Both the position numbers and the translations under genes were made by a program. A DNA stretch of 64,000 bases from Nocardia suismassiliense (lineage in GTDB: Bacteria > Actinomycetota > Actinomycetes > Mycobacteriales > Mycobacteriaceae), in assembly GCF_900269665.1 (NCBI RefSeq), contig NZ_LT985363.1, forward strand, positions 1-64,000, given 5' to 3'. Below are positions 33,322-41,653 of this stretch, piece by piece (within the stretch, counting starts at the first letter, position 1; each line of letters starts with the position of its first letter). The notes beneath the pieces are model-generated. The model ran no database searches. It was not told where the DNA came from and worked only from the letters and a program-made list of their open reading frames with translations.

Positions 33322-34719
33322 ATGACCCGCGAAATCCTCATCAGACCGCTCGACTCGACCCCAGGCATGCGCGCGGTAGCTGGCTATGACTATGACAATC
33401 GCACCTTCTATGCCCTGCTCACCCATTGCCCGGACGAATCGGGCAGGGAGCGGCGACTCATCGATACCGGCCGCGGCTACGAAGCCTCCCCCCACGCCGC
33501 TGATGTGATCGCCGCGATCAACGAGCACATGGCCACCGATCCCGCGCTCATCACGCTGCTCTACGAATTTCCCTCTCAACCTCCCTATTCCGGTCCCGCT
33601 TGCGATTTGAACGCACTCGTTCGTGCCCGCGCTCGCGCTCCCGAGGGTGCCTACACCAGCACATTCCCCATGGACTGGCATCGTCAACTCGAAATCGACT
33701 GGCGCCAGTCAAGTGCCGCGCGAGCCTTCGACGAACAACGCATGCGTGCCGCGGCTGGGGCTGACCCGCAGGGCCCGGCCCGCGAGTTCGTGAACAAGAT
33801 GTTCATCCAGATCGCCGCCGCGAATCACGCCCGCTACTACTCCTATCACCAAGACGCCGCAGAGTTGTGTAGTGCGTTGAAAGACAACCAGATTCGCGTC
33901 GCGCTGGAGGCAAATGCCGACGAGCTGTCAACCGCTGAGTTCTGGCATCGGACCGCGCCGGTGCTTACCGGTGAGGCTCGCGCGCAGGCGTTGTTCTACA
34001 TCGGGCTCTACGCCTCCGAGGCAGGACACCACGGCCACGCCGAGCAAGCATTTCGCGTGGCCATCGCGAACGCCGACCACGAGCTGGCCTCGATGCTGCT
34101 GGCCAGCCCCCGGCGAGAACGCAGTGCGATTGTCGCCGACTTTATCCGGTACGGCCGACAGACAGCCGCTCAGCTCGGCTGCGAGCTCGGCGTGGCGGTA
34201 CCCGCGGGCACCAATATGCACTCATTCGCCTCCGGCTATCTCGCCAATAGCCTCGACGCCGGGCACCGCATCGTTCTACGTCGGCGCGCGGTCCCCATCG
34301 AGGGCGTCCAGCCGCAGCACAGGCAATACGTGGCGGTTCGAGACCCCGGCGGTGAGGTCAGTGCCTGCTTGGTCCGGTATCGGCGCGAGCGCGACTTCAA
34401 CAGCCAGCAGTCACGGATATGGATCAGCTACCAATTCGAGTCCGCGAAGACGAGCGTCGATCATGTCCCCCGCGAGGTACTCAACGCACTGACACACACG
34501 ACTGACCCGCAGAAACTCGTGTGGCGTGCGCTCGCCAACGCTGAGCTCGCCGGACAACGAACTGACGAACCGATGGACCTCGACGCCATCAGCGCCGCAG
34601 CGACATGCCAACCCTGCGCCGCCAGCATGCACCGGACCGAGTCGATCACCTCCCTACCGTCCGATCCCGCACCGGCGGCGACGGTCAACGAAGCCGCCGA
34701 CGTGGCGACAACGCCGTAA
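33322..34719 (+). CDS. Hypothetical protein
   Basis: 465 aa from ATG 33322 with AGGA 7 nt upstream. No family recognised. Residues ~1-65 are beta-rich (VAGYDYDNRTFYALLTHC). A helical middle (~150-285) includes ELSTAEFWHRTAPVLTGEARAQALFYIGLYASEAGHHGHAEQAFRVAI (217-264), which reads like a TPR-type helical pair. The C-terminus carries a Cys pair CQPC (~438) and low complexity. It is 88 nt after the 31014 gene and 51 nt before the next, so probably one transcript. Confidence 0.6.
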   Translation: MTREILIRPLDSTPGMRAVAGYDYDNRTFYALLTHCPDESGRERRLIDTGRGYEASPHAADVIAAINEHMATDPALITLLYEFPSQPPYSGPACDLNALVRARARAPEGAYTSTFPMDWHRQLEIDWRQSSAARAFDEQRMRAAAGADPQGPAREFVNKMFIQIAAANHARYYSYHQDAAELCSALKDNQIRVALEANADELSTAEFWHRTAPVLTGEARAQALFYIGLYASEAGHHGHAEQAFRVAIANADHELASMLLASPRRERSAIVADFIRYGRQTAAQLGCELGVAVPAGTNMHSFASGYLANSLDAGHRIVLRRRAVPIEGVQPQHRQYVAVRDPGGEVSACLVRYRRERDFNSQQSRIWISYQFESAKTSVDHVPREVLNALTHTTDPQKLVWRALANAELAGQRTDEPMDLDAISAAATCQPCAASMHRTESITSLPSDPAPAATVNEAADVATTP

Positions 34720-34770
34720 CCCAACGAATTCGGCGCAGCAGCAGGCACCGCACCAGAACGGAATCCGAGG

Positions 34771-36000
34771 ATGACCAGCCCTGATCACGATCCCACCAGC
34801 GCACCAACCTCATGGGACAACGTGCAGCCCGGCGATTGGATAGCGACGGGATGGGGAGCCCGCCATCGAGTCCGTGAGGTCACAGACCGTTACGTCACAG
34901 TGGTATCCCATCCCTCCTCCGGCGCCGGAGGACGAGCCCTCAAGACTCAGACTGATCTGAACGCCACCGAAACACTCAAATGCCCTGCCTGCGAACGCAT
35001 CACAGGCTTAGGCCCCGCGCGCAGCAGCATCACCGGGGAAGTTCGCCGAACCCCGGAAGGCTGGACCGCGGTGCGGGTCAGCGACGATTACAACCGCCGC
35101 TGGCAGTTCATCGGCACCATCCCAGCGGGACCTGGTCGATGGCACGGGACCGCGGTGGACTGGTTCATGGATCCTGCCGTTCTCACGGCCACCATTCCTG
35201 GCACTGCCGCCGCCACCGCCCTGTCGATTGGCAGTGCTGACCTCGAAGTCCCGCCCGCGACGGCGCCGACCGGTCTCGTGGCGATCCCCGCCCGGCCAGG
35301 GCGCGGATTCGCCGGCGGCGAGGTCCGTCGCACCCCAGAGGGCTGGATCGCTGTCCATATCGGCGTAGAACGCCTATCCCCCTGGGTACTAGTCGGAGAC
35401 CGACCCAGCAGCGGCGAACGTCGGCACGCCTTCCGTCTCGGCTGCGCCAGCGAAAAGGTCATGGCCGACGCCGAAACCCTTGGCGCCCTTCCCCACACCC
35501 CTGCCGCCGCCGCACACCTCATAACATCGTTCGACCCGGCACTGGCTCGTGCCAACTACATCACCGTCATCGATACCCCTGACGCTGACGTGATCGCACG
35601 CTGGCTCGATGAGCACCACAAACCCGATCGGCTGCAACGACGCGAAGGTGGACGCGACCGGTTGGCCGCCGAAATCGTCGATGAAGTGCGCACCAGCGGG
35701 TACACGATGATCTCGTGCCACGAAGCGCGCAGCGGCGAGATCGAGTACCTCACCAGCGACACCACCCGGCTACCCAGCTGGGCGGCCCAACGCCTCCACC
35801 CTGCCGTTTTCAATCCGCCGCACGAGGTTGTATCGATCGGTGCCCCGGCAGCCGCGACCCCCCAGGACACCCTCGAGGCGCTCACCGCGGTCGTTCCACA
35901 CCCCGGACCCACAATGCCGACCGACGCTGCCGACTCCGAAGTCGCAGTCGGTGAGACCATTGCTACTGCGCCAACTGTCGATACCGGCGCAGGACTTTAA
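34771..36000 (+). CDS. Hypothetical protein with an internal duplication and a CxxC pair
   Basis: 409 aa; CGAGG lies before the ATG. The N-terminal part reads GDWIATGWGARHRVREVTDRYVTVVSH (residues ~21-47), a small beta-barrel-like strand pattern, followed by CPAC (~71-74). The segment GEVRRTPEGW(T/I)AV occurs twice (~90 and ~183), and the following ~40 residues also correspond, pointing to a duplicated beta domain. After ~245 the sequence is helical (DADVIARWLDEHHKPDRLQRREGGRDRLAAEIV). The tail is low-complexity. Function unknown; third gene of the 31014 operon. Confidence 0.6.
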   Translation: MTSPDHDPTSAPTSWDNVQPGDWIATGWGARHRVREVTDRYVTVVSHPSSGAGGRALKTQTDLNATETLKCPACERITGLGPARSSITGEVRRTPEGWTAVRVSDDYNRRWQFIGTIPAGPGRWHGTAVDWFMDPAVLTATIPGTAAATALSIGSADLEVPPATAPTGLVAIPARPGRGFAGGEVRRTPEGWIAVHIGVERLSPWVLVGDRPSSGERRHAFRLGCASEKVMADAETLGALPHTPAAAAHLITSFDPALARANYITVIDTPDADVIARWLDEHHKPDRLQRREGGRDRLAAEIVDEVRTSGYTMISCHEARSGEIEYLTSDTTRLPSWAAQRLHPAVFNPPHEVVSIGAPAAATPQDTLEALTAVVPHPGPTMPTDAADSEVAVGETIATAPTVDTGAGL

Positions 36001-36134
36001 CCACAACGCCAGATCGCCTCTGTCCCACAGTGGTAGGCGGTCGGGGCCGCTGGGAGCGATGGATGTATCAGTTCGTCGGCCTGTCGATCTCTACACAGCA
36101 CGTGAGGTTCGGACGCTGTCGTATGCCCTATCGT

Positions 36135-36158
36135 GCCGATGCTGGAGACAGCATCGGC
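36135..36158. terminator. Hairpin between convergent genes
   Basis: GCCGATGCT pairs perfectly with AGCATCGGC around GGAGAC, inside the 387-nt gap between the plus-strand 34771 gene and the minus-strand exonuclease. It is a likely bidirectional terminator. Nothing else is recognised in this gap. Confidence 0.45.
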
Positions 36159-36387
36159 GGGTGAGCGCGCGTTGCGTGAATCGCGTAACGCTGCACGCCA
36201 CGATTCGCGCGGGCGGACGTCCTCGAAAATGGCCGTGCCCCGGGCGGCGTGCTGAGCAGAGGCGGACCCGGGGCGTACGAGATGAGGATAGCCGCAGATC
36301 CGAGATGCGTGACAGTCGGATTGAGCTGGGCGAGTGTGGATTCCGCGACCAAGCCATGAGCCTGATGGTGTAGTCAGGGGCAGGGGC

Positions 36388-37302
36388 CTACACGGTGACT
36401 GGCGCTGGATCGGGCTCTGGCTGCCTCGCGGCATCTGCTCCCGCAGCCGTCTCGGCTGGCGGCTCGGCGACGGTCACAGACGACTGCGTTTGCCGCGGAG
36501 CGGGTGTGGCAGCAGCGGCAGCCCCGAGACCTTCGAGATCGAGGGTTCGCGCGGCCGACGGAATCAGCCAGTCCCCACCAGCGTCATCAGCAGTTCTGCG
36601 CCGCCGTGCCCGGCTGTGATGCCAGTGCTGTTGTGCCTGCACCAGTTCCGTGGTCGTCATGGCCGCAAGCCACGGCCACCGCCGCGCTTGAGCCTGGACC
36701 ACTCCGATAGTGGCGACAGCATCACCGGCCGCTTGGTGAGGGTTGGGGTGGTCCACTCCGTACCTTTGACAAGTGCTCATCAAGGACAGCGACCGTTTGC
36801 CCCCACCGCCGAGGACCACCAGCCCCTTCCTTCCTGCAATGTTGCCGACTTCGAGCTTGGTCTGGGTTTCCCGATTCCGGATACCGCGGCCTATGCGGCG
36901 CTCGACGGCGAAGCCGTCAATGACTGGACCACGTACCTCGAACCCGGGAAGGGCCGAGGCGAGAATCCCAAAGTCGAAGCGGCCGTTGAACACCGCTACT
37001 GTATAGCCCTGGGCCCAGCACTGGTACAACTCGTCAGCCACCTCTGCGGCCACCTCCTTCAGCGGCCGGCCAGACGCTGCGATCTCATCGGTAATTCCGT
37101 GTATCGATGACGCTTCGGCCGGGATCGGAATGCCGGGATTCGCAAGCCACTCCCGGATGAGGTCGCCAGTACCGCCGCGGGCCACGCACGCCGAGACCAT
37201 TCGATCCGAGCCGACCCGCACCCCGGTCGTCTCCAGGTCGAAACCAGCGATCGGCCGCTGCATCCACAGGTCACGACCCACAGGCTCGGTGCCGAAATAC
37301 AT
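36388..37302 (-). CDS. DEDDh 3'-5' exonuclease (DnaQ-like)
   Basis: 304 aa from ATG 37302; an upstream GTG (VSATMYF) is an alternative, and the open frame runs to 37587. ExoI motif AGFDLETTG (residues ~17-25) supplies the catalytic Asp and Glu, ExoII NGRFDFGIL (~93) the second Asp, and ExoIII HQAAGDAVAT (~181) the His and last Asp. Between them, ASSIHGITDE is the usual DnaQ 'HGIT' segment. After ~205 the tail is Ala/Pro-rich. It is likely a proofreading- or repair-type nuclease acting on plasmid DNA. It stands alone on the minus strand. Confidence 0.8.
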   Translation of the reverse strand: MYFGTEPVGRDLWMQRPIAGFDLETTGVRVGSDRMVSACVARGGTGDLIREWLANPGIPIPAEASSIHGITDEIAASGRPLKEVAAEVADELYQCWAQGYTVAVFNGRFDFGILASALPGFEVRGPVIDGFAVERRIGRGIRNRETQTKLEVGNIAGRKGLVVLGGGGKRSLSLMSTCQRYGVDHPNPHQAAGDAVATIGVVQAQARRWPWLAAMTTTELVQAQQHWHHSRARRRRTADDAGGDWLIPSAARTLDLEGLGAAAAATPAPRQTQSSVTVAEPPAETAAGADAARQPEPDPAPVTV

Positions 37303-37770
37303 AGTGGCGCTCACCAATCCGATCGTCTTCACACCCACTGACTTTCTGCGGCTGGGCCCTGTTGCAGTGTCGTGCGATCTTGTTGTCACTGAACAGGAGA
37401 ACGCATTGCCGGCGCGCGGTGGCATCGATGTCTCACTGCCAGTCCGGATCACGCCGCGCCAGTCCGGGTCGCTGAAGCCGTGCACTGTTTCGATACCTGA
37501 AAGGCAGAGGCGATGAACGACTTCGATAGCACCAACCGTCGCTGGTTTCCTGACCAGGCTGTGGCGGGCATGAGTGTTGCGGACCACGGTCGGCCTGCGG
37601 ATCGGGCTGGACGAGGGCGCATTCCCAGACCTCGATCGTGTGGCCGCGGCATGGCGACCATTGGTGACCTACCAACTGTGCGAGAGCCCACCCCGGCGGC
37701 ATCGACGCGGTCATAGCGTGCAAGAAACGCCGTCGCACTATCGGCAGCGGCGCACGAGGAAGGACATACC
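37303..37770. other. Gap with a possible broken small gene
   Basis: A plus-strand frame from ATG 37513 (MNDFDSTNRRWFPDQAVAG) and a second frame from GTG 37574 (TTVGLRIGLDEGAFPDLDRVAAAWRPLVTYQL) both have coding-like codon use in non-overlapping parts. This is what a small gene with a frameshift near 37580 would look like. Neither is convincing alone. Confidence 0.25.
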
Positions 37771-38619
37771 ATGGCAGCCGTTCCACGACCTCGTGCGCTA
37801 CGCACCACGGTTGTCATCGACTACCAAAACGTGCACATGACCGCATACGACGTATTCAGTCGCTTCAGTCGCTCGGATCGCTTGGGGCTCTCGCGTAGCG
37901 AGACACGTATTCGACCGATTCTGTTCGCGCAAAGGCTCATCGATCGTCGCAATGAACGCCAACGGAGCGCCGGTTTCCCGTTGGCTCGCTTAGAGCAGGT
38001 AAAGGTGTTCCGTGGGTTGCCCAGCGAGGAATTCGATGAGCGCGGCTTTCGATGTGGTCTCGCCGAGCAGCAGGCGTGGATGCGTGACGATCCGCGGGTG
38101 GAGGTCCAGTGCCGAGAACTCCGATACACCCTGCTCCGTGACCGATCCACAAAACGCGTAGGAACCGAGGCACAGCCTCAGGTGATCGGTGCCCGCGAAA
38201 AGGGTATCGACGTGCTGTGTGCGCTGGCTGTGACCGAAGCCAGCTACGACCCGAGGGTTGACCTGATCCTCGTTGCCAGCCACGACCGCGACCTCGAGCC
38301 GGCCATCGAGTCCGTGCAGCGCAGCCGAAGGGCCTTGATCGAGGGGTTCCAATGGTGGGCCGAGACGCCGGGGCCGAAGTTGCGCAGCGAGCTGGGCACC
38401 TTTTGGGTAACCCGTCTCGATGAAAGCGACTTTCGCGCGGTCCGGGAAACTCGCGACCGGCTTACGATGACGGACCCTGTGGCCGTCGATGGGCTCACCG
38501 AAGCTCTTGTAGGACATCAGGTTCGCGCGGACGTCAGTCCGTGCACGCGCGGCTTGTCTGCACCTCTCCCCGCCGCTGTCGCGGAGACGGTCCACGACGC
38601 CGGTGCTGCTGTCCAATAA
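37771..38619 (+). CDS. NYN-domain (PIN-like) putative RNase
   Basis: 282 aa. The ATG is preceded by GAAGGA. NYN landmarks: TTVVIDYQNVHM with the first acidic residue (residues ~12-23), an AREKGIDVLCALAV segment (~140-153) and DLILVASHDRDLEPAI (~163-178), which together give the metal-binding Asp set of PIN/NYN nucleases. A long helical insert between the first and second motifs is typical. NYN proteins cleave or process RNA. No partner antitoxin is visible; the 356 nt downstream contain no gene. Possible role in defence or RNA turnover. Confidence 0.7.
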   Translation: MAAVPRPRALRTTVVIDYQNVHMTAYDVFSRFSRSDRLGLSRSETRIRPILFAQRLIDRRNERQRSAGFPLARLEQVKVFRGLPSEEFDERGFRCGLAEQQAWMRDDPRVEVQCRELRYTLLRDRSTKRVGTEAQPQVIGAREKGIDVLCALAVTEASYDPRVDLILVASHDRDLEPAIESVQRSRRALIEGFQWWAETPGPKLRSELGTFWVTRLDESDFRAVRETRDRLTMTDPVAVDGLTEALVGHQVRADVSPCTRGLSAPLPAAVAETVHDAGAAVQ

Positions 38620-38975
38620 CGGATCTTGTTCACGATCGCCTGAGCGGCGCCGAGAGACCGACCTGGTCATGCCGGCCGCGCCTCGGTCGGTGATCGCGAT
38701 TACATATTCCCCCACGCGGAGATCCGAAGATTACCGCAGCGCCTCACATCACGTTTTGTTTATGGGATTGATTCCGAGATTTCTGCTAGGCTGAGCGTGC
38801 AGGGCGAACAGGCACGCGGAACGTCTTCTTACGCAGCGCTATTCGCCTCTTCGACTGTCTCCCCTCACTCGACGACCCACGGCCGCTGTCCGACCCGTCC
38901 CCGCTCCCGCTCCCGCCCTCGTCGAAGGCCGCTCTGCCCTTCTGCGAGCATCCTCAACACAGACAAGGATCTTCT
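38620..38975. other. Intergenic region upstream of a three-gene operon
   Basis: No gene seen. An AT-richer patch (38750-38792) ends in TGCTAGGCT, whose TAGGCT at 38787 could be a -10 for the 38976 operon; no convincing -35 is present. Confidence 0.35.
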
Positions 38976-39377
38976 ATGCCCATCGACAACCGTGACGCTG
39001 TCTTGCGCGACCCTCAAATCCTGGTACTGCCGCTGGTCGAGGCACGCGAGATTTTCGAGGCCACCGGAAAGTCATGGCCTCCGCCGGAAGCACGGACGGC
39101 CTTTCGCGAAGTCACCGTCCGTGATCGCCGCGCAGAACCCTGGTGGGCGGGGTTGTTTCGCCAACCTCGTGCGGTCGCCACCGTGCTGATTCAGCAGGAA
39201 TGCCAGCACCCTGGTTGCCACACACCACGGGGGGACCTGTTCTGGGATGGCCCCGTACAGGTTTGGACCAATCCATGCGGGCACGTCGATCGCCCCGAGC
39301 ACATGATCATAGAATCGCTGCTGCTCGAAATCGCCTACGCCAACCAGCTGCTCACCGAAGACGGCACCGCACGATGA
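38976..39377 (+). CDS. Hypothetical protein with Cys/His cluster
   Basis: 133 aa. The C-terminal half carries ECQHPGCHTPRGD (residues ~75-87) and NPCGHVDRPEHM (~98-109), a CxxxxC + CxH arrangement that could bind zinc. The N-terminal half is helical (PLVEAREIFEATGK). ATGA overlap with the next gene shows translational coupling. It probably acts in one complex with the downstream products. No family recognised. Confidence 0.6.
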   Translation: MPIDNRDAVLRDPQILVLPLVEAREIFEATGKSWPPPEARTAFREVTVRDRRAEPWWAGLFRQPRAVATVLIQQECQHPGCHTPRGDLFWDGPVQVWTNPCGHVDRPEHMIIESLLLEIAYANQLLTEDGTAR

Positions 39378-40561
39378 CCACGAGTGCCACCTGCGCTACC
39401 ACAATCGACCCAGCAACAGACCCCACCACTGTCGCGGGCGACATGACGCCTACCACCATCGACGCCACCACCACCACAGCCGCCGTCGCCCCGCACTGCG
39501 CGCCGACCATCCAACGCTACGAAGAAGACTCGCGATACATCAGCGCCATCTGGAATGTCGGCGGCCTCGCCCGGGACGGCCAGCAGGAGCAGATCGAGCT
39601 GTACTCCAGCTACCTGCTCGGCGACGGCTACAGCGCTGGGATCAAGCCCCGCACTCTTACCCCGGCGACCCGTCGCATGGTCTACTTCCGGCACCCGATC
39701 CTGCTCGAGCGCCGGGCCGCGCAACGCTTTCACCCGCGCACCCTGGACAATCTCCTGACCACCGCGATAGCCGAGCTACGACGGCGATTCGACCTCGGCG
39801 ACACCTCAATCGTCGCCGCCTTCACCCCGACGGCGGTGCCTGGCAAGCGGGATCACCGTCTTCCGCGGGGATGGAGCATTCGCATCAAGGCCGTGATGAA
39901 CGTCTACAGCCTGACGCTGCTCGATGCGGACGGCGGCGAGCGCCACTTCGTCTTCCACCCGCGCGGTCAGCAATCCGCTGAACAACAAGAGGTCACGATC
40001 CGCCGGTTCGCCGCGATCGGCGACCCGGTATTGCGTGCCCGGGCACGCGAACTCGTCGCCGACTACCGCGACCGTGTCGCCGCCGCTCAAGCCAGCGTGG
40101 ACGCGTTCAGCACGACCACCCCCGACTTCGCTGAACTCTCGCAGCACCTACGCGGCCGTCTGCCAGGAGCTGAGGTCGCCATCACCATCGACAACGACCA
40201 CCTGACGGTGATTCTCACCCTGACCGCCACGGCCAGCGCAGCAGGAGCGCTCCTGACATTGGTGACGACTTGGCTCGCCGCCGATGAGCTCACCGCACAG
40301 CTGCCCGCCGGGATCACTGTCTTGCTCGGAGACGACTTCGCCCTGTCGGTCACCCTCGCTCACCCGCACGGCGAGGCGTTCCTGAGCTGGTACCGCAGCC
40401 ATCAGCCTGCTCCCGTCGATAATCTCGGACTCCTCGACCAGGCTGGCACCACCGCGCCGAAGCATCGACGACGCAGGCAGCCACGACCAAGCCGCCCCAG
40501 TGCGCGCCGCCATGATCGGACGCGCCCGCGATCCCCGAGACCTGGGGAGCACAACCGGTGA
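39374..40561 (+). CDS. Hypothetical protein
   Basis: 395 aa from ATG 39374 (overlaps previous stop). Residues 1-45 are Thr/Ala-rich. The folded part begins at TIQRYEEDSRYISAIWNVGG, with beta-strands such as GWSIRIKAVMNVYSLTLLDADGGERHFVFHPRG (~174-206) and helical REVAD-type segments. The C-terminal ~30 residues are extremely basic (KHRRRRQPRPSRPSARRHDR), so nucleic-acid binding is possible. Its stop overlaps the next GTG start. No family recognised. Confidence 0.6.
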   Translation: MTTSATCATTIDPATDPTTVAGDMTPTTIDATTTTAAVAPHCAPTIQRYEEDSRYISAIWNVGGLARDGQQEQIELYSSYLLGDGYSAGIKPRTLTPATRRMVYFRHPILLERRAAQRFHPRTLDNLLTTAIAELRRRFDLGDTSIVAAFTPTAVPGKRDHRLPRGWSIRIKAVMNVYSLTLLDADGGERHFVFHPRGQQSAEQQEVTIRRFAAIGDPVLRARARELVADYRDRVAAAQASVDAFSTTTPDFAELSQHLRGRLPGAEVAITIDNDHLTVILTLTATASAAGALLTLVTTWLAADELTAQLPAGITVLLGDDFALSVTLAHPHGEAFLSWYRSHQPAPVDNLGLLDQAGTTAPKHRRRRQPRPSRPSARRHDRTRPRSPRPGEHNR

Positions 40562-40941
40562 GGCACACCTTTCGCGGAATCAGCGGGTACGCCACCTACC
40601 AGCTGAGCCTGACCTATCGCCTGAGCCTGCTCCGAAATGTCGGCGGGCACGGATTCACCATCAGCTACCGCGCCATCAGCGACAGCACCGAACACCCCCT
40701 CACCGAAGCCGACGGATTCCGCACCGCCGAACACGCCAACAGCGAAGCCCGACAACGCCTTTCCAGTGTTGTCGCCGCCGCGCACCTGGACCCCACGCGG
40801 CTCGCCACCGTGCCACCGTGTGGTCGGCGCACGACTCACCGCTCCCGATACAAGATCTACGACGACTACCAGCGGTGGTACCTAGACACCGCCGTGTCCG
40901 GTGCAAACGGCGGGCGGCCAAACTGCCCGCGACCTAGCTGA
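40558..40941 (+). CDS. Hypothetical protein, last gene of the 38976 operon
   Basis: 127 aa from GTG 40558 (GTGA overlap). Two beta strands YQLSLTYRLSLLR and GFTISYRAIS are followed by a helical ARQRLSSVVAAAHL segment and a Tyr-rich RYKIYDDYQRWYLD motif (residues ~95-108). No Cys cluster or TM helix. A perfect 20-bp hairpin terminator lies 145 nt downstream, defining the end of the operon. Confidence 0.6.
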   Translation: MRHTFRGISGYATYQLSLTYRLSLLRNVGGHGFTISYRAISDSTEHPLTEADGFRTAEHANSEARQRLSSVVAAAHLDPTRLATVPPCGRRTTHRSRYKIYDDYQRWYLDTAVSGANGGRPNCPRPS

Positions 40942-41085
40942 TCCGGTCAATGGTGCTGAGCCGACATCGTTGCCGCACAGAGCGCAATCGTCTGCCAGCA
41001 ACGACTACGCCGCTGCGGAGGCGGCCTCTACGCCAGCCACACACGCAATGCGGCGGCTGCGGGCGGTGCCACGCTGTCGCAGTGC

Positions 41086-41130
41086 CGAGGGCCTCGTGTC
41101 GTTCAGCTCGTGAACGACACGAGGCCCTCG
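41086..41130 (+). terminator. Perfect 20-bp stem-loop terminator
   Basis: CGAGGGCCTCGTGTCGTTCA pairs without mismatch with 41111-41130 around the loop GCTCG. It ends the 38976-40941 operon. It has no U-tract. Confidence 0.75.
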
Positions 41131-41252
41131 AGGGTCGTCCTCTTACGAGGCGACTCTGTGGTGGAGGTCCGACGCCAATCAGACCCATATCCACCGATGT
41201 TCTCCCTGGTCTCGACTGCATGCCATTGCGTGTCTGAAAGGAGATCGACTGT

Positions 41253-41436
41253 GTTGCCTGGCAACGACTGTAGACGTCATTCTCGATGGTTCCGAGCGTC
41301 CAACTGTCCAACTGGACACCCTGGCAACGGAGTCCCCCGCTCATTGCGGTGGAGGGTTGTGAACGGCCTCACTCGATGTGTCCAACGGTGCCGCAGTTGG
41401 ACACATCGTTAGACACCCTGTCCACGCTGTCCATCA
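41253..41436. repeat. Dense TGTCCAA repeats and inverted repeats (operator or partition-site candidate)
   Basis: The perfect palindrome GTTGCCTGGCAAC lies at 41253-41265. GTCCAACT repeats in tandem at 41298 and 41306, the second followed by GGACAC. A 13-bp perfect inverted repeat CGATGTGTCCAAC/GTTGGACACATCG with a 9-nt spacer lies at 41374-41408. Two more TGTCCA words lie at 41419 and 41428. The region 41131-41551 is otherwise non-coding. Similar TCCAAC-N9-GTTGGA occurs at 63102. Confidence 0.6.
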
Positions 41437-41551
41437 GCCCAGGACGCCATGCGGCCATGAACGGCCATCAGCGCGCCCCGCACCGACCTTGCCTGCCGCA
41501 GAGATCGTTGTCGGTGTCGCCTTCGTGGCAGCCAGCGCCCCGCCCCCAGTT

Positions 41552-41609
41552 GGTGTGCCCCCCGCTGGGGTGCGTGGCCGTCCGGTGCAGCTCATCGCAG
41601 CGCTAGTTT
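41552..41609 (+). promoter_or_regulatory. Shared leader element (fourth copy) plus TAGTTT (-10-like)
   Basis: GGTGTGCCCCCC at 41552 is followed by GGGGTG and by TAGTTT at 41604 (offset 52 nt), 50 nt before the ATG at 41654. Confidence 0.6.
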
Positions 41610-41653
41610 CGAGCTTTGACCGATCCCTGAAACGATCGAGAGACGAGCACGGA

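Noticed and set aside
41298..41436. CRISPR array
   Set aside because: Repeats are short, unequally spaced and in both orientations; no cas genes.
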